DNA of 64,000 bases from Blautia_A aquisgranensis (GCF_040096615.1 NZ_JBBMEJ010000010.1:1-64000), one strand, 5' to 3'; shown: positions 43,232-52,772, counted from the first letter of the stretch. Notes: generated from the letters alone by a model not told the origin. Numbers and translations: made by a program.

Positions 43232-46204
43232 TTATACTCCTGACACCTGATCCAGATTCTTCTGTAATGTACTGATCAATTCCTCAATAACTATTGGCTT
43301 GGATAAGAATCCATCCATACCACATTTCAGGGCTTTCTTTCTGTCCTCATCAAAAGCATTGGCAGTCATGGCAAGGATTGTAATTCCCGCCAGCGCCGGA
43401 TCATCCAGCGCACGGATCTGCTTCGTAGCTTCATATCCGTTCATTACCGGCATCTGCACATCCATCAGCACCAGATCATAATTACCTGGCTCCGAATTCT
43501 TAACTTTCTCCACTGCCTCTGCTCCATTTTCTGCGCTATCAATCAGGAATCCATATTCATTAAGGAGCTCCACCGCAATTTCTCTGTTCAGTTCATTATC
43601 TTCCACAAGCAGTATACATCTGCCTCTGAAATCTGAACCTGCTGCCGGAAGAACCGAATCTTCTGGTTCAGACTGACTCTGGCCGATGGCAGTCATCAAA
43701 GTTTCTCTGATATCCGACATGAACAGAGGTTTCGCACAGAATGCAGTCACTCCTGCTGCCCTGGCTTCTGCCTCAATATCAGACCAGTCGTAAGCAGTCA
43801 GGATAATAATCGGTGTATCATCCCCAAGACTGCGGATCTGACGGGTTACCTCAATGCCATTCATATCCGGCAGACGCCAGTCGATGATATAAGCGTGGAA
43901 TGCATCTCCCAGTTCCATAGACTGTCGTGCACGGAGAACAGCCTCCTTACCGGAAAGTGTCCATTCCGAACGCATTCCAACCCTCACAAGCATTTTTGTT
44001 ACACTGTCGCAGGTATTAAAATCGTCATCTACAACCAGTGCCTTAAGTCCTTCCAGTTCTGCGATCTTCTCTGTGCGTTGATGCTCAGGCTGAGTTCGAA
44101 ATGGCAGACGGACTATAAATTCGGTGCCTTTGCCCTGCTCTGTCTGAACCTCAATAGTACCGCCCATCATATCCACAATATTCTTGGTAATGGCCATTCC
44201 AAGTCCTGTACCCTGAGTCCTGCTGACTGTGGAAGTACGCTCCCTCTCAAAAGGAGAAAAAATCTTCTGTACAAATTCCTGACTCATACCGATTCCATTA
44301 TCCTTAACCCGGATTTCGTACAGCTCACTGCCTTTCTGTGTTCCATGACACTGTCTGATCCGAACAGAAACGGTTCCTCCTGCAGGTGTAAACTTAACTG
44401 CATTGGACAAAAGATTCAGCAGCACCTGGTTCAGCCGCGTCTTATCACAATAGACATCCTCATTTGTAACATCCATTGCATCCATATAAAGTTCCAGCTG
44501 CTTTGCATGGATCTGACCACTGATGATCGTCTTCAGGTCATGAAGCACCTCCGACAGACTGACCTCCGTTTCTTCCAGATGGATCTTTCCACTCTCAATC
44601 CGGCTCATATCCAGTATATCGTTGATCAGTGAGAGTAGATGGTTGCTGGATGAAAGTATCTTACCCAGATAATCCTGAACCCTTTTTTTATCATCAATAT
44701 TGCTTACTGCCAGTGTGGTAAAACCGATGATCGCATTCATTGGTGTCCGGATATCGTGAGACATGTTGGAAAGGAAAGTACTCTTTGCCTTGTTTGCTGT
44801 CTCTGCCGCACGTACTGCCTCAGAAAGTGCCTGGTTCATTTTCCAGTCAGAGGTACGGTCTGACATAACCAGGATATATTTCTTTTTCCCGCTTACCTCA
44901 CTGCCCATTGCAATATTATGGAACCAGCGTTTTTCCCCTGTCTTCAGATGAACATATTTAAAATCCCCTTCCCTCTGTTCATGAACCTGGATCTCCTCCA
45001 GATAATTCTTCTCCGGATCTTCATGTTCTGCCGGATGCAGTTTTCCCAGAACACGAATATCTTTACGAATCTGTTCTGCCGTAATACCCAGCAGCTTTTC
45101 CGCATTTGGGCTGACGTAATCTGCCTGATATGTTTTGGCATCCAGCATCAGAAACACGTCATCCACGTTCATTGAAAGTTTTTGAAATAGCTCATCACGG
45201 TACAGGATCTCCGTATCCTTTCTTCTGAGATTGGTCCTGTTTGTTTGAATAATAAGACTGATAAGAAAAGCAGCAATACAGAGCACCACCGCACCAACAA
45301 GAAGCATTGTACTACGCTGCAGACTGTTCATACTGGCATTGACAATATCCGCCTGGACAAGTCCCAGGAACATCCAGTCCTGAATATTCGATTTTTCATA
45401 GACCAGATAATAATTTCCTCCATCCAGATTCAGCAGCATCGCATCGGTACGTCCCGCTTTAAACTTCTCCAAAAGTTCATTGAGCTCTTTTTCAGACATA
45501 TCAGAATGCTCTCTCAGAAGACCAAAAAAATTATACACGTTCCCCCATGACTCAGAAGAATGATCAATCACAACACGACCATTCGGATGAACAATTAAAC
45601 TCTGGGCATTTCCATTGAAAGCAGAAATATCCAGCACTTCTACGATATCAGAATTTTCATAGGCAATGGCAATCGCATCATATTCAAATCCCTGATATAT
45701 TCCATGAGCCTCAGGTGTGGCAAAAACAAGCAGCTGGGATTTCCCGGGAAGTGCCGCATTCGCTATCACATCATTTCCCTGCCGGATATCCTCTCCAATA
45801 TCTTCCTGTAATCCAAGGTATCCGGTTTCCCCTGTTGCCATCTTATAGTTCCCCTCAGCAGACAGAAAAAAGAATTCCATAAAGCCGGCATCTTTCTGCG
45901 CTTTCTTTATATAATCACGGATTTCATCTTCGTTGGAAATATCCTGCAGATTCTCGCCCCACATATGAAGATATGTCAGATTCTTATCTGTCAGTTCTCT
46001 CAGCATGTTATCAGACTGATGAAAAACTTCTGTCAGATGAGAAACACTTTCCTCATAAATAGTTTTCGACACAAATCTGAAATACTGGAAAACCATCAAA
46101 ACAATTCCCACCAAAACAGCTATGAAGACCGCAATCCTTAACTGTTTTCTCATAACAGTCTTTTCTCTGTTTGTATTATGATTTTTAATATTCATTCTTC
46201 TCAT
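43232..46204 (-). CDS. Hybrid histidine kinase: dCache-PAS-HisKA-HATPase-REC-REC
   Basis: A 990-residue membrane kinase. Membrane helices at about 23-45 and 300-322 bracket a double-Cache-like outside domain; then a PAS domain (about 345-460), HisKA (SNMSHDIRTPMNAIIG), HATPase (NLLSNAVKFTPAG, GTGLGMAITKNI) and two receivers (LVVDDDFNTCD with Asp in AYIIDWRLPDMNG; LVEDNELNREI with Asp in LVLMDVQMPVMNG). The start overlaps the stop of the solute-binding protein gene (ATGA), so the two are coupled and probably work together, the binding protein presenting a ligand to the Cache domain. Confidence 0.92.
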   Translation of the reverse strand: MRRMNIKNHNTNREKTVMRKQLRIAVFIAVLVGIVLMVFQYFRFVSKTIYEESVSHLTEVFHQSDNMLRELTDKNLTYLHMWGENLQDISNEDEIRDYIKKAQKDAGFMEFFFLSAEGNYKMATGETGYLGLQEDIGEDIRQGNDVIANAALPGKSQLLVFATPEAHGIYQGFEYDAIAIAYENSDIVEVLDISAFNGNAQSLIVHPNGRVVIDHSSESWGNVYNFFGLLREHSDMSEKELNELLEKFKAGRTDAMLLNLDGGNYYLVYEKSNIQDWMFLGLVQADIVNASMNSLQRSTMLLVGAVVLCIAAFLISLIIQTNRTNLRRKDTEILYRDELFQKLSMNVDDVFLMLDAKTYQADYVSPNAEKLLGITAEQIRKDIRVLGKLHPAEHEDPEKNYLEEIQVHEQREGDFKYVHLKTGEKRWFHNIAMGSEVSGKKKYILVMSDRTSDWKMNQALSEAVRAAETANKAKSTFLSNMSHDIRTPMNAIIGFTTLAVSNIDDKKRVQDYLGKILSSSNHLLSLINDILDMSRIESGKIHLEETEVSLSEVLHDLKTIISGQIHAKQLELYMDAMDVTNEDVYCDKTRLNQVLLNLLSNAVKFTPAGGTVSVRIRQCHGTQKGSELYEIRVKDNGIGMSQEFVQKIFSPFERERTSTVSRTQGTGLGMAITKNIVDMMGGTIEVQTEQGKGTEFIVRLPFRTQPEHQRTEKIAELEGLKALVVDDDFNTCDSVTKMLVRVGMRSEWTLSGKEAVLRARQSMELGDAFHAYIIDWRLPDMNGIEVTRQIRSLGDDTPIIILTAYDWSDIEAEARAAGVTAFCAKPLFMSDIRETLMTAIGQSQSEPEDSVLPAAGSDFRGRCILLVEDNELNREIAVELLNEYGFLIDSAENGAEAVEKVKNSEPGNYDLVLMDVQMPVMNGYEATKQIRALDDPALAGITILAMTANAFDEDRKKALKCGMDGFLSKPIVIEELISTLQKNLDQVSGV

Positions 46205-48051
46205 CTCACATTAATGTAATCTTCTGGCTCTGCAAGAACGGCATCACCATTTGAAATATATCCTGTCCAGGTATCCTTCACAGAAGTATCTCCTCCGTCA
46301 AACACTATATTCTCATCTGTCGGATAGGCCTCCATGTGTTGTGGTGTCGCCAGGCAAGTTACTGTAAAAGTATCATCTTCCTGAATTTGTTTTCCGTCCT
46401 TTGTAACTTTGCTCAATGTGTAACCATCATCTGTTTTCTTAATTTCCACAGAAATACCACTGACTACAGGCAGAGAACCACAGTTAAACGGAATAAAGCC
46501 TCCCTCATAGCCTTCTACAAAATTTTTAACTGTCTCTTTCAGTTCAGCACCGCTCATCTTACTGCTGTAAGCCGAAAGACCATTTGGCATGATCATGTCT
46601 CCCGCCATTTTTTCTGTGTAACCGGCTTTCAGTACGTTTCCCGTAAAGCTGTTTCCGGTCGCGATCAGCACATCTGTCCCATAGATGCCACGCAGAGTGT
46701 TTGCCATAACAGAATATGCTGCATTTCCTCCACTGCTGTGAAAGCGGTTGGAATAGGATTTCTGCGAATCCAGCACGATATCCTCAGAAGCAGATTCTTC
46801 CTCAAGAAGCTGAGAATTAAATGACTGATACGCCTGCTCTGCATCGTATTCTCCAGAGATCATTTTGGAAACCACATCCTGGGAAACAGAGAAGAAATCA
46901 TTTGACGCAATGCGGATATACATATGGTTTTCTTCGATCACAGGTTTCACATCCTTCAGATATTCTGTAAGCTTAAGATCCACATCCTGACTGTAGCTTA
47001 ACAGATCCTGTCCATCATAAACAATCCTGTTCTGCGCATCCGCTGAAAGCATTGTGTTCAGCACCTTCATTGCTTTCTTTCTGCGTGTTTCATCTTTTGT
47101 CAGATCACGGTTTAAAGCCACCTGGAAATATGGCGTAGTCATAATCCACTTTTCACCGTTCTCCTGAAAGAATGGAAGAAATGTCGTGTTTATGCCCTGA
47201 TCCTGAAACATTTTTACACCGGCAGAACTGCCAAAGTACATGGCAAGCTTGCCGCTTTGATACATCTCAACTATATCGTCATAATTCATATCCAGATCAT
47301 CCTGGCTAAGCCCTGTATCCTGGATGAACTGCTCCATACGTTCAAAAGCCTTCGTCCAGACAGTACTGTCCAGGCCTTCTCTCTTTGTATTATCCGGGTC
47401 ACTGTAGGTGGTACGCCACTTGCGTCCGTCTACAGAAGACAGCTCTGATGCTGACAGACCCTGCAGTGTTTCCATACAGGTATAATCATAATAATAGTCT
47501 GCGGTAAACCCACGGATTCCCACCTCTTCAAATGCCTCGCAGGCAGAGACAAAGCTTTCATAATCTGTTGGCAACGGGATATCGTATTTTTCAAAAAGGT
47601 CTTTATTCACTACAAAGCCATGCGCATCTGCACACACCGGAAGCCAGTTTACGCTTCCATCTTCATTCATAAAACTACTGAGATATGTATCATAGACAGC
47701 TCCTGCCACATTGGTTGTGGAAAGATCCATCAGACTATCTTTCAGCGGACTTGCATCATGCAGTGAAAAACGACAGCAGGTTATAATATCCGGCAGTCCA
47801 CCGTTTTCCTTAAGAAACCTGTAGAAATCCAGGTCATTGTTCCCTACTACAAATTCAACATTGATATCCGGGAGCTGTTCCTGAATGTATGGTGCATATT
47901 TCTCATACAGGTTTGTGGTCCATAAATACACCGTGATTGTTTCTGCATCTCCTTTTTCCGCACTCTTCCCGCCACAGCCTGAAAAAAGTGTTATGACTGT
48001 CACCATCGCCAAAAGCACAGCCAAAACTCTGTTCCATTTTTTCTTTTTCAT
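46201..48051 (-). CDS. Solute-binding lipoprotein fused to a 5'-nucleotidase-C-like domain
   Basis: A 616-residue lipoprotein. Signal peptide MKKKKWNRVLAVLLAMVTVI with lipobox FSGC. Residues about 30-410 are an extracellular solute-binding fold (ITVYLWTTNLYEKYAPYIQEQLPDINVEFV in parts, AMYFGSSAGVKMFQDQG). Residues about 430-600 match the C-terminal domain of 5'-nucleotidases (ANTLRGIYGTDVLIATGNSF, MSGAELKETVKNFV, FTVTCLATPQHM). The ATG at 48051 has GAGGAGG before it; the upstream frame overlaps the HD-GYP stop. It lacks the N-terminal metallophosphatase domain, so it should bind, not hydrolyse. The pairing with the next kinase suggests a nucleotide or sugar sensor. Confidence 0.8.
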   Translation of the reverse strand: MKKKKWNRVLAVLLAMVTVITLFSGCGGKSAEKGDAETITVYLWTTNLYEKYAPYIQEQLPDINVEFVVGNNDLDFYRFLKENGGLPDIITCCRFSLHDASPLKDSLMDLSTTNVAGAVYDTYLSSFMNEDGSVNWLPVCADAHGFVVNKDLFEKYDIPLPTDYESFVSACEAFEEVGIRGFTADYYYDYTCMETLQGLSASELSSVDGRKWRTTYSDPDNTKREGLDSTVWTKAFERMEQFIQDTGLSQDDLDMNYDDIVEMYQSGKLAMYFGSSAGVKMFQDQGINTTFLPFFQENGEKWIMTTPYFQVALNRDLTKDETRRKKAMKVLNTMLSADAQNRIVYDGQDLLSYSQDVDLKLTEYLKDVKPVIEENHMYIRIASNDFFSVSQDVVSKMISGEYDAEQAYQSFNSQLLEEESASEDIVLDSQKSYSNRFHSSGGNAAYSVMANTLRGIYGTDVLIATGNSFTGNVLKAGYTEKMAGDMIMPNGLSAYSSKMSGAELKETVKNFVEGYEGGFIPFNCGSLPVVSGISVEIKKTDDGYTLSKVTKDGKQIQEDDTFTVTCLATPQHMEAYPTDENIVFDGGDTSVKDTWTGYISNGDAVLAEPEDYINVR

Positions 48052-48077
48052 TATGAATCCTCCTCTGAGTTTCCTTT

Positions 48078-49586
48078 TCATTTCTTCTGTTTTACAGTGT
48101 CAAAATACCCGATAATTCCTATATATACGTCTTTCTTCACAGGCGACCACAATGTATGCAATTTCAGTTTATACATCTGACTGTTATTTTCCACCGTCGC
48201 TTTTATCTGCACAGAGATTTCTTTATTTTGTACAGATGTCTGGTGTAACAAACCCCGAATATATTGAACATCTTCTTCAATTACTCCAAATTCTTTGAAC
48301 AGATCAAATTTCGGATCATCCCTCTGACATAATATCTGCTGTTTTCCGTTTAATATAGTAAGCTGACCTGAAACCGCATTGTAATCAATCGAATTCATGC
48401 CACTGTTCGATTTGAAAAAATCGATTTTTTCCTGCATGACCTTGACAAGACTCTGTGAATAAATCTGGTTCGGTAAGGATTTATCACGGAGTATTTCATT
48501 CGAAAGTCTCTGTATTTCATGAGAATATTTATTATCGTCCATCTCTTTACCAGACATTTTTGAAAGCTGAAGACTCAGTTCTTTCAGGCACTTAAGAAGG
48601 AGGGGATTAAATTGTCCGCACTGTCCATCCAGGATCATTTGAATCGCTGTGTCGTGATCAAATGCTTTCTTATAGCATCTTTCACTTGTAAGTGCATCAT
48701 AAACATCAGCAATCGATACCACCTGTGCACAGATTGGTATTTCTTCACCTTTCAATCCATCCGGATAGCCCTTTCCATCCCATCTTTCATGGTGCCACCT
48801 GCTGATTTCCCATGCGGTATGTACCAGTGGATGATCTTGTGGAAAGTCCATATCCTTAATTATAGCTGCGCCAAGCTCACTATGTGTTTTCATAATCTTA
48901 AATTCTTCATCGGTAAGTCTGCCTGGTTTATTCAGTATTTCTTCCGGAATACGGATCTTACCAATATCATGAAGGGACGAAGCAGTTGTGGTCAAAGCAA
49001 TATCTGCCTCTGTCAAAGGATAAGCATCTGTTACTTTTACCAGTTGTCTCAGCATCATCTCCGTTGCTGTTTTAATATGCAGGATGTGTTCTCTGCTCTC
49101 GCTGTTACGGGATCCCAATATATTACTCATAATCCGGATCATGATATTATTATTTTCTTCTTTTTCGTAAACCTGATCATAAACCACATTTATCAGATGC
49201 TTTTGATTCATATAGAGGCCCAAGGTATTCTGAACTCTTTTCTTTACGATCACAGAATCAAACGGTCGTGTGATATAATCTGTGATTCCCAGCTCATATG
49301 CCTTACGCATAGTATCAACAGCATCTTCAGAAGATATCATGATTACAGGAGTTTCAGCAATACACTGGCTTCTTTTCATTATTTCCAGGACTTCAAAACC
49401 ATTCATCTGTGGCATATTGATATCTAAAAGCATCAGATCAATTCCAATATTTTCTCCTATCATCTGGATTGCCTGATTTCCATTTTCGGCTTCCAGATAA
49501 TTATAAGTATCTCCGAGAATCTCCTTCAACATATCCCTGTTGAGCTTTGCATCATCAACAATCAGTATTCTTTGCCTTTTATCCAT
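48078..49586 (-). CDS. REC-HD-GYP response regulator, c-di-GMP phosphodiesterase
   Basis: A 502-residue soluble protein. Receiver at 1-120 (IVDDAKLNRDM, phosphoacceptor in LMLLDINMPQMNG, ITRPFDS), linker helix, then HD-GYP domain (about 170-345) with HDIGKIRIPEEIL, HHERWDGKGYPDGLKGEEIP and SIADVYDALTSER. HD-GYP enzymes cut c-di-GMP to GMP with a di- or trinuclear metal site. Its C-terminal 150 residues are a further domain I cannot name. It lies 7 bp after a hybrid kinase that should phosphorylate it. The operon carries a c-di-GMP riboswitch, so this enzyme probably lowers its own inducer. Confidence 0.93.
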   Translation of the reverse strand: MDKRQRILIVDDAKLNRDMLKEILGDTYNYLEAENGNQAIQMIGENIGIDLMLLDINMPQMNGFEVLEIMKRSQCIAETPVIMISSEDAVDTMRKAYELGITDYITRPFDSVIVKKRVQNTLGLYMNQKHLINVVYDQVYEKEENNNIMIRIMSNILGSRNSESREHILHIKTATEMMLRQLVKVTDAYPLTEADIALTTTASSLHDIGKIRIPEEILNKPGRLTDEEFKIMKTHSELGAAIIKDMDFPQDHPLVHTAWEISRWHHERWDGKGYPDGLKGEEIPICAQVVSIADVYDALTSERCYKKAFDHDTAIQMILDGQCGQFNPLLLKCLKELSLQLSKMSGKEMDDNKYSHEIQRLSNEILRDKSLPNQIYSQSLVKVMQEKIDFFKSNSGMNSIDYNAVSGQLTILNGKQQILCQRDDPKFDLFKEFGVIEEDVQYIRGLLHQTSVQNKEISVQIKATVENNSQMYKLKLHTLWSPVKKDVYIGIIGYFDTVKQKK

Positions 49587-49593
49587 ATTTTTA

Positions 49594-51756
49594 TCACCCT
49601 ACCAATTTATGAATTACTTTTATCAGTACTTCCACATCAACAGGCTTGGCGATATGTTCATCCATTCCTGCTTCTTTTGCTCTTATTCTGTCCTCCGTGA
49701 ACGCATTTGCTGTCATTGCAATGATCGGTACCTCCTTTGCATCCTCTCTGTCCAGAGACCTGATCATCTTTGTAGCTTCATAACCATTCATTACCGGCAT
49801 CATAATGTCCATAAGAATGACATCAAATTCACCAGGTTCACTTTTTCTGAACAGTTCAACCGCTTCCTGCCCATTCCACGCTTTGATCACGTCCGCGCCC
49901 TCATTCTGAAGCACAAATTCAGCGATTTCCATATTCAGCTCATTATCTTCTGTCAGAAGAATATGCAGCCCCTTTATAGATTTTTCGGATACATCCTTCT
50001 GTTCTTCACGTTTATCCGCATCCGGATCTATTTTAAATGAAACCTGGATCACAAATGTCGACCCTACGCCTTTTTCGCTTTCAAAAGTAATGGTTCCACC
50101 CATTTTCTCGACCAGTTTCTTTGCAATAGCCATTCCCAATCCGGTTCCGGCAAACTTTGTGCGGCTTCCCGTATATTCCTGTGCAAATGGTTCAAAAATA
50201 TGTTTCTGGAACTCCTCAGTCATTCCGATTCCTGTATCCCGGCAGACAAATTCCATTGTCGTCATTCCTGGCTGTTCGGATGGTATTTCCATGCAGCTAA
50301 GATAAATATGTCCGTTTTCTCTGTTATATTTCACTGCATTGGACAGGATATTCATCATCACACGTTTCACATACCCCGGACTTCCAATAAGATCACGGTG
50401 TATGATTTCTTTTTTCTCCCATACAATCCGGATATTCTGTTCTGCAGCAATCTGTTCAATCACAACAAGCACTTCCTCAGAAATTTTACTCAGGTTAAAT
50501 GGTCTCTCTTCCAGAACAACTTCACCCGACTCCAGCTTACTCATGTCCAGAACATCATTTACCAGTTCCAGCAACAGATTGGATGCCGCTTTAACCTTTG
50601 TCCTGTATTCCTTCTGCTTCTCCATATCATCTGCATAATACTCTGCCATATTGATCAAACCGTAGATTCCATTAATCGGAGTCCTGATATCGTGGCTCAT
50701 ACGATGAAGGAACTCTGTTTTTGCCTCGTTGGCGGCTTCTGCCTTTTTTGCTGCTGTCAGAAGTTCTGCTTTATATTTTTCATCTTTTTCAAATTCTTGT
50801 CTCCGGTGCGCCAGATTGGTTCTGTATGCCCAGAACCAGAATACACTGAACACCAGAAAATAAAGAAAAATAACGCTTATCACGCTTAATGGAAGATCAT
50901 GAAACACTTCCGTATCTGGAAGATATGCATAGATATAATAATCCCGCTGCTTCAGCATGATTCCGTAACATCCGGTTCCTCCATTCTTCAAATGAAAAAT
51001 ATGCTGACTGTCTGTATGTTTTTTCATTGCCTGAACAACCTCGTTGTTGGCTGTATTCTGTCCCAGCAGTTTCTCATCATTGCTGGCAACTACGGTTCCT
51101 TTGTCTGCAACAATAATCGTTCCATCTTTCTGGATACTATAACCGTTTAAAAGCCCCTGTATCGTCAGTGTATAGTTTCTGGCAAATTCAGGAGATGTGT
51201 AATAGTAGATTGCAACAATACCCGGTGCATCTTTTCTGGCGCAGGCTGCAATGTCAATAAAGGATCCATCTCCCCTGGTAAACCGTTCCGAATAAGATCT
51301 TTCTTCATATCCGGCAAAATCCATGATAATTTCTTTTTGCAGATACTCCGTAATCTCATTAGCCAGAGACTCGTCCGTGCTGTATTCACAGTCTGTCTTT
51401 CCTTCTGTATCCAGCACAAGGATGCCATCCACCCAGAGAGTCTGCAGATTTTCTTTCAGAAAATCCTCGCTTAGCTGGCCGCCGTTTTCCATTTCCATGT
51501 TAATATTTGTACTCATCTGTCGGGCACTTTCAATGGCACGGAGAAGACTTTTGGATTCCGAAGATTCATTATAATGGGTGTAGGTGGAACACTGCACTTT
51601 GACATAATTTACAATCTCTACCATTCTTTTCTCTGCTTCCGCTTTCTCCGCATGAAAGAAATAAAACAGAAAAACTACAGCCACACAGATTCCAATCAGA
51701 CCACCGAATAGCTGGTTTCGTTTTTCTTTTTTCTTTCTCTTAATATCCAAGATCAT
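49594..51756 (-). CDS. Hybrid histidine kinase (Cache-type sensor, HisKA, REC)
   Basis: A kinase of about 720 residues. Membrane helices at about 18-36 and 285-305 bracket an outside domain of about 245 residues; HisKA (HRMSHDIRTPINGIYG), HATPase (NILSNAVKYNREN, GTGLGMAIAKKL) and a C-terminal receiver (LTEDNELNMEIAE, Asp in VILMDIMMPVMNG). The start at 51756 overlaps the upstream binding-protein gene by 17 bp; GGAGG is close to the ATG, so the TTG 6 bp on is an alternative. It is the likely partner of the REC-HD-GYP protein encoded directly after it. Confidence 0.9.
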   Translation of the reverse strand: MILDIKRKKKEKRNQLFGGLIGICVAVVFLFYFFHAEKAEAEKRMVEIVNYVKVQCSTYTHYNESSESKSLLRAIESARQMSTNINMEMENGGQLSEDFLKENLQTLWVDGILVLDTEGKTDCEYSTDESLANEITEYLQKEIIMDFAGYEERSYSERFTRGDGSFIDIAACARKDAPGIVAIYYYTSPEFARNYTLTIQGLLNGYSIQKDGTIIVADKGTVVASNDEKLLGQNTANNEVVQAMKKHTDSQHIFHLKNGGTGCYGIMLKQRDYYIYAYLPDTEVFHDLPLSVISVIFLYFLVFSVFWFWAYRTNLAHRRQEFEKDEKYKAELLTAAKKAEAANEAKTEFLHRMSHDIRTPINGIYGLINMAEYYADDMEKQKEYRTKVKAASNLLLELVNDVLDMSKLESGEVVLEERPFNLSKISEEVLVVIEQIAAEQNIRIVWEKKEIIHRDLIGSPGYVKRVMMNILSNAVKYNRENGHIYLSCMEIPSEQPGMTTMEFVCRDTGIGMTEEFQKHIFEPFAQEYTGSRTKFAGTGLGMAIAKKLVEKMGGTITFESEKGVGSTFVIQVSFKIDPDADKREEQKDVSEKSIKGLHILLTEDNELNMEIAEFVLQNEGADVIKAWNGQEAVELFRKSEPGEFDVILMDIMMPVMNGYEATKMIRSLDREDAKEVPIIAMTANAFTEDRIRAKEAGMDEHIAKPVDVEVLIKVIHKLVG

Positions 51757-52554
51757 CCACCTCCAGATACTTCTGGGGAGCATCCAGATATTTTTCAATG
51801 ATTTTCAGGGATGTGCCATCCTGACGCATTTCTTCCAGAGTCTGGCTCATCTGCTCACAGATTCCCCTGTCATCATCTTTTGCAAAAGCAACACCTATTC
51901 CGGTGATCATCAAAGGTTCTTCCAGAATACGGAAACTTGTATCATAATCCTTCATATACTGGACAACAGATTCCTCATGTGCGGCGACTGCATCCACATA
52001 TCCTTTTCCCAGAAATGTATAGATCAGCTCCCTGTGTCCCAGGCTGATCAGATTTCCCAGTTTTGGGATTCTTTCATCTGTCCGCTTCAGAAAGATACCT
52101 TCTGGTTTGGTTGTGGACTGGACAGCCAGGTTCTTTCCCGCCAGGTCACTCAGTTTATAGATATCACTGTTCTCATTTACAGCAACCACCTGACGGCTTG
52201 CTATGTATGGTCCTGCCAGCGGTAATCGTCAAGGCGTCCTTCCATGGAAAAGCAGCCCATGATACAGTCAATCTCTCCGCTCTCCACCAGTTCTTTTTTC
52301 TCCTCCCAGTCAATCTGGACAACATCCACCTGATATCCCATTCTTTTGAATGCTTCTGTAGCCAGTTCTACATCTATTCCCGTTGGTACACCATCCTCAT
52401 TCAGATAATTGTATGGTGGATAGTTATCACTGCCGAGGGTAATAACAGGCTTTTCTGTTTCTTTTTTACCGCTCCCTGTGTTTTTACACCCTGTCAGGGT
52501 GACTGCTAAAATTCCCACAAGCAGAATGCCTGCAATCACTCTTTTTCCTTTCAT
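51740..52554 (-). pseudogene. SBP_bac_3 lipoprotein with one-base frameshift
   Basis: A solute-binding lipoprotein (signal peptide MKGKRVIAGILLVGILAVTL, lipobox LTGC; then ITLGSDNYPPYNYLNEDGVPTGIDVEL in parts) read in two frames. The first ends at 52201 after RLDDYRWQDHT; the second resumes GPYIASRQVVAVNENSD and runs to 51740. Adding one G at about 52214 (TGG-CAG to TGG-GCA) gives a continuous RWAGPYIASRQ of normal family length (about 270). It is the first gene behind the riboswitch and overlaps the kinase downstream. It is a recent mutation or a base-call error; the protein would sense amino acids or similar ligands. Confidence 0.85.
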
Positions 52555-52597
52555 TTTCCTTCTATCTCCTGTTGATAATTTAAGTTGTTTTTAACTC

Positions 52598-52624
52598 AAA
52601 AAAAACACTGCCAAGCAGACAGTG
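52598..52624 (-). terminator. Riboswitch-controlled intrinsic terminator
   Basis: Minus strand: CACTGTC pairs with GGCAGTG (7 bp, one wobble) around loop TGCTT, followed by eight T residues. It lies in the leader, before the first gene of the operon. Its 5' arm shares CACTG with the 3' edge of the aptamer. Confidence 0.85.
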
Positions 52625-52715
52625 CACCTCGTTTTATGCAACTGGCTGCCATTTTACAGGCCCTGTAGCTTTGCGTCCCAGACTTTCATCTGGTTTGCCG
52701 ATTTCCGTATTATAA
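52620..52715 (-). ncRNA. Cyclic-di-GMP-I (GEMM-I) riboswitch
   Basis: Minus-strand RNA contains the GEMM-I hallmarks in order: GGCAAACC (from 52699), a hairpin with GAAA tetraloop (AGAUGAAAGUCU), GGGACGCAAAGC (ends near 52668), a second variable hairpin (ACAGGGCCUGU), then GGCAGCCAGUUGC, the tetraloop-receptor side. Class I aptamers bind c-di-GMP between these helices. It is followed by the terminator at 52598-52624; the P1 3' strand (GGTGCACTG) overlaps the terminator's 5' arm, so ligand binding should favour read-through. Confidence 0.93.
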
Positions 52716-52743
52716 CTTTTAACGTGTGCAAAAAGCTGATTTT

Positions 52744-52772
52744 ATTATACCCTAATACTCTATTGTACACAA
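52744..52772 (-). promoter_or_regulatory. Promoter of the riboswitch-led operon
   Basis: Minus strand: TTGTGT (52767-52772), 17-bp spacer, perfect TATAAT (52744-52749). Transcription would start near 52737, about 20-25 nt before the aptamer. Confidence 0.7.

Noticed and set aside
40312..52554. The sensory operon as a classical ABC nutrient importer locus
   Set aside because: There are binding proteins but no permease or transport ATPase; kinases and a phosphodiesterase take their place.
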